Assembly: GCF_018613875.1 (NCBI RefSeq)
Contig: NZ_JAGGPJ010000036.1
Coordinates: forward strand, 1 to 64,000
DNA: 64,000 nucleotides
Source: Arthrobacter sp. ISL-28
GTDB taxonomy: Bacteria > Actinomycetota > Actinomycetes > Actinomycetales > Micrococcaceae
Direction: 5' to 3'
The translations under genes were made by a program, and so were the position numbers. The notes beneath the pieces were generated by a model that worked only from the letters and a program-made list of their open reading frames with translations, did no database searches and had not been told where the DNA came from. This document shows, piece by piece, positions 25,326 through 35,062 of this stretch (the first letter of the stretch is position 1; the number at the start of each line of letters is the position of its first letter).

Positions 25326-26080
25326 CGGCTTGGGCACCTCCCGGCAACGGCCCCGGGGTTGTCCCCATTCGAAAAACCCCGCTGCCGGGACTGGGGCGCT
25401 GTCCGGTTTCAAGGGTGCGCCTCGGCTCAACATGGGTGGCCAGGAAGCGAAATTCCCTGGCTTGGGCGGTGTTTTCCGGGCCGGCTGTCGTGCGCCTGGT
25501 GCAGTTCCAGCACGTGGCCGGCGCCTGTCCCCAGCCGGCCGCCCGGACCCTGTTACGTCCTGGCGCGTACCTGCTGCCATCAGGGGGAGGGCCCGTAATC
25601 GATAGGAAGCACGGCCTCCCCTGCTGAGCGGTAACCCAAGCCTTTGCCCGAGCCGGAATGCAGGGGCAACTTCCGCAGAGTCCTGGGAGGATTCATTGCA
25701 GGCCCCTTCTGTGCGGCTCCCTTGCCTTCCGGGTTCAACCTATAGCCCACTACGGCAAGTGTCAACCAATTGATTGGTTGATTGAGCTCGCGCATCACCA
25801 GGCAAGATAGGGGCTGTTGCTCCGGTCTGCCGGGTTCCACGGGAAGCCAGGACCGCGGCGGAGGGCTCCGGGAGTTCCCCGGCTACGCGGGGGATGGACC
25901 CCCCTATGCCGCGCCCGGTCCCCCGGGGCACCGGACAGGGACGGGAAACGCTGGCGGGCCGGGCAAAATACCCTTCACGAGGATGCCCTGCCGGCCGCAG
26001 CCAGACGCGCGACGGATACGGGAGCCTCTGGGCTCAGGTGGACGGTGCGGCGGCCCCCAGCCCCAAGAGGGCTTCACCGT
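25326..26080. other. Long intergenic region holding an orphan operator
   Basis: About 750 bases contain no frame I recognise on either strand; the open frames are GC-driven. The operator-like TCAACCAATTGATTGGTTGA sits at 25762-25781. No start codon of a recognised gene lies beside it: the plus-strand SDR ends upstream and the minus-strand acyl-CoA dehydrogenase ends at 26081. A gene may have been lost here, or a small RNA or peptide may exist. Confidence 0.5.
25762..25781. promoter_or_regulatory. Orphan TetR-type operator
   Basis: TCAACCAATTGATTGGTTGA is the most symmetric member of the operator family (mismatch only at the centre). It has no adjacent recognised gene start on either strand. 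Confidence 0.6.
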
Positions 26081-27352
<1,272 letters not shown>

Positions 27353-27353
27353 G

Positions 27354-28532
27354 TCACTCGCTTTCTGTTTTCGCCTGAAAGACGACGTTGTCCGCCTCCA
27401 AGCGGTTGATTTCCTGGGGATTAAACCCGAAGCTCCGCAGCACGGCTGTCGTGGATTCGCCAACTCGCTGCGGCGCCGTGCCGATGGAGCCGGGAGTCCT
27501 GGAAAAGCGCGGAGCGGGAGCGGGCTCCACTGATCCGGGCGTTCTTGACCGGTGCGCAGCGCGGGCGATGCTGTGCGGGTGGTTCGGCGCCTCAGCCACG
27601 GAGAGGACCGGCGTCAAACACGAATCGGTACCCTCCACCCGTGCCACCCACGCGTCACGCGGCGCCGCAGCGAAGGTCCGCTCAAGCAGTGCCCGGACAT
27701 CCGGCCATGTGGAACGGTCCCACTGGGTGGCCGGATCCACCGGCAGTTCCAAAGTGCGCACTAAAGTCGCCCAGAATTTGGGTTCCAGCGCCCCGACCGC
27801 GACATGTTCACCGTCGGAGCAGCGGTAGGTGTCGTAGAAGGGCACTCCACCGTCAATGAGATTTGATCCGCGCGCCAGGTTCCACTCGCCGGAGTTCAGC
27901 ATCGAGTAGATCGACGTCATGAGATAACTCGCTCCGTCGATCATCGCGGCGTCGACCACCTGCCCGGCTCCGCTTCCGGCACGCTCCAGGAGGGCTGACA
28001 GCACGCCGATCATCAGGAACGTGCCGCCTCCGCCGAAGTCCGAGACGAGATTGAGCGCAGGAACAGGCTTCCGTCCGGCCTCGCCGGTCGCGTGCAGCGC
28101 CCCGGTGAGGGAGGAGTAGTTGATGTCGTGGCCGGCGCGCGGGGCCAGAGGGCCGTCCTGGCCCCATCCGGTAGCCCGGCCATAGATAAGCTGCGGGTTG
28201 CTTTTCAGGCACTCCTCTGGGCCGAGCCCCAGGCGTTCCATGACTCCCGGACGGTTGCCTTCGAGCAGCACATCGGATCGGCTGCACAGCTCCAGCACGA
28301 GATCGCGGCCTCGCGGAGCCGTGGCATCCACACAGACCGAGGGCCGGCCTCGGAAGAGGATCTGTTCGGTCGGATCGCCGGTGTCCAGGCCGGCAGCTGA
28401 CGCGGGCCGGTCGATGCGCACTACGTCGGCTCCCAGGTCCGCCAGCATCATGGCCGCGAACGGCACGGGGCCAAGGCTCGCCATTTCGAGTACGCGGAAT
28501 CCAGTCAGGGGACCCCCTTTACTTGACGTCAT
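27354..28532 (-). CDS. CaiB/BaiF-family alpha-methylacyl-CoA racemase
   Basis: This 392-aa class III CoA-transferase-fold protein has GFRVLEMASLGPVPFAAMML, LEGNRPGVMERLGLGP and the racemase motif AGHDINYSSLTGAL with the catalytic-type His. This motif distinguishes alpha-methylacyl-CoA racemases from formyl-CoA transferases, which carry Asp. It would interconvert 2R and 2S methyl-branched acyl-CoAs before dehydrogenation. The ATG at 28532 was preferred to 28592, because the longer form would run through the operator at 28585-28604. Confidence 0.85.
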   Translation of the reverse strand: MTSSKGGPLTGFRVLEMASLGPVPFAAMMLADLGADVVRIDRPASAAGLDTGDPTEQILFRGRPSVCVDATAPRGRDLVLELCSRSDVLLEGNRPGVMERLGLGPEECLKSNPQLIYGRATGWGQDGPLAPRAGHDINYSSLTGALHATGEAGRKPVPALNLVSDFGGGGTFLMIGVLSALLERAGSGAGQVVDAAMIDGASYLMTSIYSMLNSGEWNLARGSNLIDGGVPFYDTYRCSDGEHVAVGALEPKFWATLVRTLELPVDPATQWDRSTWPDVRALLERTFAAAPRDAWVARVEGTDSCLTPVLSVAEAPNHPHSIARAAHRSRTPGSVEPAPAPRFSRTPGSIGTAPQRVGESTTAVLRSFGFNPQEINRLEADNVVFQAKTESE

Positions 28533-28584
28533 CGTCTGCGCCCTTCTTCTTTTCGTTGGCGGTCTGCCCATCCCAGCATACAAC

Positions 28585-28604
28585 CAAACCAAACGGTAGG
28601 TTGA
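28585..28604. promoter_or_regulatory. TetR-type operator between racemase and acyl-CoA ligase
   Basis: CAAACCAAACGGTAGGTTGA shares about 15 of 20 bases with the 22161 site and lies between divergent genes starting at 28532 and 28664. It is less symmetric than the others. A related but weaker sequence is at 51932-51951. Confidence 0.55.
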
Positions 28605-28663
28605 CTTATCTTAGCGGACACATCTAGTGTGAGGTGCACACAGAAAGGGCTGGGTATCACCTC

Positions 28664-30256
28664 ATGGACGAGTTGATCTTCCCACGGGAGTTTATCCGCG
28701 TGGCTGACCTGCATTCGGAGCGCAGAGCCACGATCGACCTGGGCAAGCAAAGCGAATTCACCTTCGCCCAGAACCGTTCGCGGGTTACGAAGCTCGCCGA
28801 TGCTATGCGTGCTGATCTCGGATTGGACAAGTACGACCGGTTCGGCGTGCTCCTCGGAAACCGCCATCAATACGGTGAATTGTGGCACGCAGGCCTGATG
28901 GGGGCAGGGGTGATCAATCCTTTGAACAGCCGGGCACATGTGGACGACATCCGGTACATGCTGGCGGATTCAGGAGCGAAGGTTGTTTTCGCCGACGGCG
29001 ACTATGCGGGCCTGATCGAACGCTGCCGGGCGGATCTTCCGGATCTGCACACCGTTGTGCGAGTCGGCGACGGGGACTTCGCCGGCGACCTCGACTACGA
29101 CGATCTGTTGGAGGCAGGTTCCGACTCCGGCGGATCAGTGGATTTGCGCGAAGAAGACATGGCCGTACTGATGTATACGGGCGGGACAACCGGCCGGCCC
29201 AAAGGGGTTGTGATGACCCAGAAAGGTGTGATGCTCAACTGGCATCGCATCACCGAATCGATCAGGCCGACTCCCGACTGGGCAACCTTGCAGGTGGTGC
29301 CGCTGTTCCACGTGGGCGCCTTCGTCGCCTTGACACTGACCCATCTAAGCGGGGGCGCCATTGCTTACCTTCCTCGGTGGGATGCGAAGGCAGTTCTGGA
29401 CGCGATCGAAAAATTCAGGCTCACGGGAATTTCAGCCGTGCCCAGCATGGCCGTGCAGCTTATCGAGCACCCGGAGTTCAGCCCGGAACGCGTTGCTTCG
29501 CTGCGGTTCTTCGGCTACGGCGCCGCCCCCATGTCCGAAGGCCTGCTTCGCCGCCTGCTCGACGTGCTCCCCCCCGAGGCCGACTTCGTCCAGGCCTACG
29601 GACTCACGGAGGCAGGCGGCATGGTCACCGTGTTGGACGGGGCCGATCACCGGCTCCTGGACGCGGACCTGCTCCGCTCTGCCGGCCGGCCGATGGCGGG
29701 CTTCGAAGTGGGCATTCGTGCAACAGGGTCGGGCGAACCGGTGCCCACGGGCGCTACGGGGGAGATTTGGCTCCGTAGCGGCAGCATTATGCGCGAATAC
29801 TGGAACCGCCCGGAGGAGACGGCTGAAGCCTTGGCCGAAGGCTGGTTCCACACCGGCGACGTGGGCTACCGCGACAAGCGAGGTTACCTCTGGATTACCG
29901 ACCGGGCCAAGGACATGATCATCTCCGGCGGTGAGAACATTTTCTCCATCGAGGTGGAGAACGCCATCTCGACCCACCCTGCGGTCTCCGAGGTCGCGGT
30001 AATCGGCAGGCCGCACCCGCTCTGGGGCGAAACCGTTCACGCGATCGTCCGGTTGATCGAAGGGCATACCGTCACGGCGGAGGAGATCACGCTGCACGCC
30101 CGTTCGCGGTTGTCAGCCTATAAGGTTCCCCGCTCCGTCGAAATCCGCAGCGAGGCGTTCCCCCAATCTCCCGCGGGAAAGATCCGAAAGAACGAACTGC
30201 GCGACAGCCTCTCTTTTGCTCAAGCCGAACCACAAAACGATGGCGGCACCAAATGA
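28664..30256 (+). CDS. AMP-forming acyl-CoA synthetase
   Basis: The 530-aa ANL-superfamily ligase has the P-loop MYTGGTTGRPKGV, FFGYGAAPMSE, QAYGLTEAGG, the GWFHTGDVGYRD hinge region and the C-terminal lysine in SPAGKIRKNEL. It converts a carboxylic acid, ATP and CoA to acyl-CoA, AMP and PPi. The ATG at 28664 was chosen; a GTG at 28634 would add 10 residues. It is the first gene of a tightly packed plus-strand operon to 36.2 kb and likely activates the imported acid. Confidence 0.9.
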   Translation: MDELIFPREFIRVADLHSERRATIDLGKQSEFTFAQNRSRVTKLADAMRADLGLDKYDRFGVLLGNRHQYGELWHAGLMGAGVINPLNSRAHVDDIRYMLADSGAKVVFADGDYAGLIERCRADLPDLHTVVRVGDGDFAGDLDYDDLLEAGSDSGGSVDLREEDMAVLMYTGGTTGRPKGVVMTQKGVMLNWHRITESIRPTPDWATLQVVPLFHVGAFVALTLTHLSGGAIAYLPRWDAKAVLDAIEKFRLTGISAVPSMAVQLIEHPEFSPERVASLRFFGYGAAPMSEGLLRRLLDVLPPEADFVQAYGLTEAGGMVTVLDGADHRLLDADLLRSAGRPMAGFEVGIRATGSGEPVPTGATGEIWLRSGSIMREYWNRPEETAEALAEGWFHTGDVGYRDKRGYLWITDRAKDMIISGGENIFSIEVENAISTHPAVSEVAVIGRPHPLWGETVHAIVRLIEGHTVTAEEITLHARSRLSAYKVPRSVEIRSEAFPQSPAGKIRKNELRDSLSFAQAEPQNDGGTK

Positions 30257-30305
30257 GCGATGCGACATCGAAAAGTTCCTACAATCCACGATTGGGCGTA
30301 CCCCC

Positions 30306-31439
30306 ATGCCACATTATTCCTCCCCGAGTGTTCAGGATGAGCTCTACATAGCGGGCAGTTCCTGGCTCAAGCTTGAAGACGACTCGGGACTGCAGCTCGA
30401 TGAAGCGGTTTTCGAGGCCTGTTCGGCAGCGCTGCGCAACGCCGGCATCAAGCGCCACCAGGTTGCGCTGTCGATCACGAGCTCACTTGACCTCTACGAC
30501 GCGCGATCAATCTCCAACGCCCTGACGGCGCCGGCGGCCGCCGGCTATCTCAACGACGAGTTGAGAGTCGAAGGCGACGGGGCAGCTGCCTTCCTCGTAG
30601 CTGCCGCCGGCCTGGCATCGGGCCAGGCCGACATCGCCATCGTCGTCGCCAGCAGCGCCCCTGAAGTGGGATACACGAGCGAGGCCGCTGTGCGCGGGCT
30701 GCAGGAGCACGTAAGCAGCTACACGTTCGACGCGCACACCAGCCGCCCCGTGGGCCTGACCGCCAACACGGTCCTGGGCCTGCACGCGGCCAACCGCCTG
30801 GATGTCGGGCGGGTGAGCTGGGCGAAGATGGTCGAATCCACCGCCGCCGACATCAACCGGGGCGCCGCCTCCGGACGCGCCCAGCGGGCGGCGACAACAA
30901 TCGACGCCGTCGCTTCAGCGCCCGTGGCGATGGCACCGCTGAATGAGTTGATGCTCCCCGCGTCCTCCGCAGGTATCGGCGCCATCGTCATCGCTGCCGG
31001 CGTGGCCGGGCGGCGGTGCCCTGATCCGCTGGCCCGGGTCACCGGGTGGGGCAGTGCGGTCTCGCCGAGTCCGGGCCGCACATCGTGGCTGACCAACCCT
31101 GCAGGGGCCGCCGGGAAGGCCGCCCGGGACGCCTACCGCCGGTCCGGGCGGAGGGCTGAAGAGATCGGTTATGCCGAGATGACAGACCTGACGCCGGCCA
31201 TGACCGACGAGCTCGCCGAGGCACTCCAGATCCGCCACCTCGCCGCAAGCGAGCGTAACCGCACCGGCGGAGTGCGCAGTAACCACCCCGGCATCGCCAA
31301 CGGTCTGCTTCGTATCATCGAAGGCGCCGAACTTGCCAGGGAGCGCACGGCCGGGCACAACGCATTGGTTCATGCGGCCGACAACCTCATGGGCCTGACC
31401 TCCTCCACCTCGTCCGTTCTTATCCTGGAGTCGCTGTGA
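30306..31439 (+). CDS. Thiolase-fold protein lacking the nucleophilic cysteine
   Basis: This ~377-aa protein has the thiolase fold (AALRNAGIKRHQVALSITSS, AAAFLVAAAGLASGQADIAI, then VRSNHPGIANG and TSSTSSVLILESL). Where thiolases have the N-x-x-C-A-S nucleophile it reads VEGDGAAAFL, with no Cys. It may be an Ltp2-like retro-aldolase component or a structural partner of the next gene product. The ATG at 30306 has a poor ribosome site; 30240 is an alternative start. Its stop overlaps the GTG of the next gene. Confidence 0.72.
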   Translation: MPHYSSPSVQDELYIAGSSWLKLEDDSGLQLDEAVFEACSAALRNAGIKRHQVALSITSSLDLYDARSISNALTAPAAAGYLNDELRVEGDGAAAFLVAAAGLASGQADIAIVVASSAPEVGYTSEAAVRGLQEHVSSYTFDAHTSRPVGLTANTVLGLHAANRLDVGRVSWAKMVESTAADINRGAASGRAQRAATTIDAVASAPVAMAPLNELMLPASSAGIGAIVIAAGVAGRRCPDPLARVTGWGSAVSPSPGRTSWLTNPAGAAGKAARDAYRRSGRRAEEIGYAEMTDLTPAMTDELAEALQIRHLAASERNRTGGVRSNHPGIANGLLRIIEGAELARERTAGHNALVHAADNLMGLTSSTSSVLILESL

Positions 31440-32605
31440 AAGATCACGCCGTCATCAGCGGTGTCGGGTTCACCTCCGCCACCTCGCCCCGCCGCCAGCC
31501 GCTGTCGAAAGACGAATTATGCCGCCAGGCCGCCGACCTCGCCCTCGAGCATGCGGGGGTTAAGCGCAGCGACATCGACACCGTCATCATTGGCGACATC
31601 GCCGGTTTCGAGGCCTCCAGCGTCTCGGCGCTCACCATTGCACCGTTCCTGGGGCTGCCCGAGTACACGAACATCATCCCCATCAGCACCGGGGGAACCT
31701 CCGGCGGCCATCTTGCCAACCAGGCGGCAGCCCTGGTGCGGGCCGGCTATGCCGAGCGTGTACTGTGCATCGCCCCGAACACCTTCGACGGACCCGTCGA
31801 CCTACAGGCGGTCATCAATACCAACTCACCGATGATTATGGAGCAGCCGCTGGGCATGGGGGCCGTGCACATGGGCGCGTTCTTCCCGGGAGCGTACCAG
31901 CAGCGCTACGGTGTGACCGATGATCAGCTGATGGCCGTGGGCGCAAAGAACAGAAGGCACGCCGACCACAACCCCTTCGCTCACATCACGAGCAGCCTTG
32001 CCGACGAGCACGCCCAGCGGATGGTTTCCACGCCGCTACGGCTCGGGATGGTGTGCCCAGTATCCTCTGGCGCCATTGCCCTGGTCGTGACCGCTGAGAG
32101 CCTGGCCGTCGAGGAATCCCCGAATCCCCTTGTCAGGATTACGGGAGCAAGTTCGATCAGCGACGGCTACCTTGGAGGCAAGCGGCGCGACTTCTCCAAG
32201 TTCGAGGTCGTCGAACATCTCGCCCGGAAGGTCTACCGCGAGGCCGGTATCATCGATGCACGCCGCGACCTCGATGTTCTGGAGCTCTTCGTGCCGTATG
32301 CGCCCATGGAGTACCTGCTCCAGGAAGCCTTCCTGATCTGCGGCTGGGGGGAAGCACCAGGCCTGCTCGAAGAAGGAGCCACAAGCCATGGCGGCGACAT
32401 CCCCACCAATCTCTCGGGCGGGCCGCTTTGCGCCAATCCCGGTGTTGCCGGCCAGATGGCACCCATCGCCCATGTCGCTTTGCAGCTGATGGGGCAGTCC
32501 CCTACGCAGCAGGCGGAGGGAGCCAAGCGGGGGCTTGCCCACAGCACGGGCGGCACCTTTTTTCAATTCCACACCGCGACCATTATGGAAAGGGTCTCCG
32601 CATGA
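31436..32605 (+). CDS. Thiolase-fold protein, Ltp2/DitF-like putative acyl-CoA retro-aldolase
   Basis: The 389-aa protein keeps thiolase landmarks (SGVGFTSATSPRR, DLALEHAGVKRSDIDTVIIG, GMGAVHMGAFFPGAYQQRYG) but has STGGTSGGHLANQ in place of the Cys motif and GPLCANPGVAGQM in place of GHPxGA. Tyrosines stand in FVPYAPMEYLL, where thiolases have the N/HEAF loop. That pattern matches Ltp2-type aldolases, which cleave side chains with a DUF35 partner (family knowledge). The DUF35 gene follows with a 4-base overlap. Confidence 0.78.
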   Translation: MKDHAVISGVGFTSATSPRRQPLSKDELCRQAADLALEHAGVKRSDIDTVIIGDIAGFEASSVSALTIAPFLGLPEYTNIIPISTGGTSGGHLANQAAALVRAGYAERVLCIAPNTFDGPVDLQAVINTNSPMIMEQPLGMGAVHMGAFFPGAYQQRYGVTDDQLMAVGAKNRRHADHNPFAHITSSLADEHAQRMVSTPLRLGMVCPVSSGAIALVVTAESLAVEESPNPLVRITGASSISDGYLGGKRRDFSKFEVVEHLARKVYREAGIIDARRDLDVLELFVPYAPMEYLLQEAFLICGWGEAPGLLEEGATSHGGDIPTNLSGGPLCANPGVAGQMAPIAHVALQLMGQSPTQQAEGAKRGLAHSTGGTFFQFHTATIMERVSA

Positions 32606-33084
32606 CCGCCACCGACACCACCACCGAAGCAGCTCTCGTCCATGACGTGCACTGGAAGATCGACTACCGCGTAAAGCTCGGACGGGCCTGGAGCCGTTTC
32701 ATGCGCGGGCTCCAGAAACAGGAGCTGTGGGGAACCCGCTGCGAATCCTGCCAGCGCAGCTATGTGCCGGCGCAGGACTACTGCGAAGCCTGCTACGAGA
32801 AGATCACCAATTGGGTCCAGCTTGAGCCAACAGGAACCCTGCGGGCGGCGACGATCGTCTACCAGGGTTTCGAGGGCGGCCCCGAAGCACCGTACGTCGT
32901 CGGCGCCGTCGAGATCGACGGGACCCATTCCCTGCTGATGCACTTCATCGGCGGCGTCGATCTTTCTGACTCCGACGCGGCGCGTGCCGTGCTCCGCGAT
33001 GGCCTGCGCGTGCGGGCAGTGTGGTCGGATGAACGCACGGCAGCGATCACCGACATCAAGCACTTCGCGGTCGAGCAGGCCTGA
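32602..33084 (+). CDS. DUF35 Zn-ribbon/OB-fold protein
   Basis: This 160-aa protein has a Zn-ribbon formed by CESCQRSYVPAQDYCEAC (CxxC...CxxC, about residues 50-68) followed by an OB fold (GTLRAATIVYQGF, APYVVGAVEIDG). DUF35 proteins bind acyl-CoA and form complexes with thiolase-fold aldolases such as Ltp2 (established for ChsH2/Ltp2 and SAL systems). The ATG overlaps the stop of the putative aldolase, so the two are likely partners. The N-terminal VHWKIDYRVKLGRAW helix is typical. Confidence 0.87.
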   Translation: MTATDTTTEAALVHDVHWKIDYRVKLGRAWSRFMRGLQKQELWGTRCESCQRSYVPAQDYCEACYEKITNWVQLEPTGTLRAATIVYQGFEGGPEAPYVVGAVEIDGTHSLLMHFIGGVDLSDSDAARAVLRDGLRVRAVWSDERTAAITDIKHFAVEQA

Positions 33085-34685
33085 TGACCGGGGTGACGGC
33101 CGCCACGACCGCGACGGTGACAGCGGGTGGGAGCGCGCGGGACACGATGCGTTCGGCGTTCGATCACGCCCTGTCGGCTAACCGGGAGCGGGTCGCAGTC
33201 GAGTTCGGCGGCAGAACGTATCGTTACCTTGATCTCGACCGGTGGGCGGCCGCCGTGGCGGCGCAGCTCAGAAGCCGTGGGGTCGGACCCGGTGACACGG
33301 TCGCCCTCTACACGCACAACTGCGTGGAGTTCATCGTGGCGGATATCGCGATCGCGCGTCTTGGCGCGGTCAAGTCACCGGTGAACTACATGCTGCCGTC
33401 AGATTCCGTCCGCTACATCCTTGAGGCCAGCGGCGCGAAGGTTGTCATAACTGACGCGTCCCTGGTTTTGGAGGCGGTCGCCCTCTCCTCATCCCTCCCG
33501 CTGTCACCTACAGTGCTGCAGATTACCGGCGGCGGCGCTCCGGCCGCTGGCGCCCTGGCGCTGGAGGACCTGCCCCCGGGCCGCGTCGATCCACTCGGAT
33601 ATCTCCCGCTCACGGCTGATGCCCCGGCAGCGCTTTACTTCACCGGCGGGACCACCGGCAAGCCGAAGGGCGTCCTGCACACCCAAAGGTCCACGGTGGC
33701 CCTTCATACCGCCCAGATGCTCGAAGGCGAGATCAGCCAGGACGAACGCATGCTGCTGATGACGCCGATGGCGCATGCAGCCGGCCTCTTTGCCCAGAGC
33801 GCCATTCTCCGCGGCGCAACCTGCGTGATCACGGACGGCTTCGACGCCGAGACCGCGGTGGACCTCTTCATCGAAAGAGCTATCACGTGGACCTTCCTCG
33901 TACCGACGATGATCTATCGGGTCATCGATGCTCTCCGCACCCGTCCCGTCAGGGAACTCGGAGTACGCACAATCGTGTACGGCGCGGCCCCGATATCGCC
34001 CTCACGTCTTGAAGAGGCCCTGGAACTGTTCGGACCGGTCTTTGTCCAGCTGTATGGCCAGACTGAAATGCCTAACTGGGGTACAAGGCTGACGAAGGCC
34101 GACCACGACCTGTCGCGCCCTGAGCTGCTCACCTCCTGCGGCCGGGCGTCGATCATGGCAGATCTGCAGGTCGTCGATGAGCACAGCAATCCGCTCCCCG
34201 AGGGCGGAACCGGTGAAATATGCCTCCGTTCGGCCTATGTGCTCCAGGAGTACCTCAACGATCCAGCCGCCACGGCCGACAAGTTCCTGGGGAACTGGAT
34301 CCGCACCGGTGACATCGGCATGATCGAGGACGGCTACCTCTACCTGAAGGACCGCAAGAACGACATGGTCATTTCCGGGGGAATGAACGTCTATTCCCGG
34401 GAGGTTGAGGACGTGCTCGCTCGCCATCCTTCGGTAGCAGCCGTTGCGGTGATCGGCATCCCGCACGAGGACTGGGGGGAGGCGGTGCATGCGGTCGTGG
34501 TGCCCCGGGATGAGACCATCGACGCTGCAGGCCTTCTGGCCTGGTGCCGTGACCTCCTGGCGGCATACGCCCGCCCTAAGAGCATCGAGTTCGTGTCCTC
34601 GCTTCCCGAGACCGCCTTCGGGAAAGTGGACAAGAAGATTCTGCGAGAACCGTACTGGTCCGACCGGCGCAGGGGGATCAGTTGA
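33084..34685 (+). CDS. AMP-forming acyl-CoA synthetase
   Basis: The 533-aa ligase has YFTGGTTGKPKGVLHTQ, IVYGAAPISPS, QLYGQTEMPNW, WIRTGDIGMIED and C-terminal FGKVDKKILRE with the catalytic Lys. It shares TGATG with the DUF35 stop. It is a different subgroup from the 28664 ligase (QTEMPNW vs LTEAGGM), so the two likely act on different acids, for example the parent acid and a released side product. AMP produced could be recycled by the Adk at 46962. Confidence 0.9.
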   Translation: MTGVTAATTATVTAGGSARDTMRSAFDHALSANRERVAVEFGGRTYRYLDLDRWAAAVAAQLRSRGVGPGDTVALYTHNCVEFIVADIAIARLGAVKSPVNYMLPSDSVRYILEASGAKVVITDASLVLEAVALSSSLPLSPTVLQITGGGAPAAGALALEDLPPGRVDPLGYLPLTADAPAALYFTGGTTGKPKGVLHTQRSTVALHTAQMLEGEISQDERMLLMTPMAHAAGLFAQSAILRGATCVITDGFDAETAVDLFIERAITWTFLVPTMIYRVIDALRTRPVRELGVRTIVYGAAPISPSRLEEALELFGPVFVQLYGQTEMPNWGTRLTKADHDLSRPELLTSCGRASIMADLQVVDEHSNPLPEGGTGEICLRSAYVLQEYLNDPAATADKFLGNWIRTGDIGMIEDGYLYLKDRKNDMVISGGMNVYSREVEDVLARHPSVAAVAVIGIPHEDWGEAVHAVVVPRDETIDAAGLLAWCRDLLAAYARPKSIEFVSSLPETAFGKVDKKILREPYWSDRRRGIS

Positions 34686-35062
34686 GTAACAGACCGGTAC
34701 CCCCGCTCCCCGACGCCCGGCCGCGGCTGGGCCCGTCGGCGACAATCGCCGGATTCAGGTGCACCGAGTGCCGCCATCCGGTCGGGCTCCCCGCACCCTG
34801 GTGTCCGTTGTGCCACGGGCAGCTGCAGGCTGCGGAGTTCGGCCCCGGGGGTGCCGTATGGTCATCGACTGTTTTCCGTGTCCCTCTGGACGGCCGGGTC
34901 CCGCCCTGGAGCCTGGCCTATGTTGATCTTGACGAGGGCCCGCGGATCCTGGCCCATGTGGCCGGTTCGACGGGTCGGCTTGACGTGGGCCGGCGGGTGG
35001 AACTCGTCGGCGAATCGGCCGAGGGCGATGTCGTGGTAAGAGAACTGGGAGTTTCAACATGA
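34682..35062 (+). CDS. DUF35-type Zn-ribbon/OB-fold protein
   Basis: This 126-aa protein has FRCTECRHPVGLPAPWCPLC (two CxxC pairs, residues ~26-46), then an OB-like strand set (AVWSSTVFRVPLDG, PPWSLAYVDLDEGPRILAHV). It is shorter than the 160-aa DUF35 at 32602. It starts with TTG overlapping the ligase stop and ends overlapping the start of a thiolase gene, which is probably its partner. ArsD- or IpfE-like accessory proteins share this layout (inference). Confidence 0.82.
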   Translation: MSNRPVPPLPDARPRLGPSATIAGFRCTECRHPVGLPAPWCPLCHGQLQAAEFGPGGAVWSSTVFRVPLDGRVPPWSLAYVDLDEGPRILAHVAGSTGRLDVGRRVELVGESAEGDVVVRELGVST

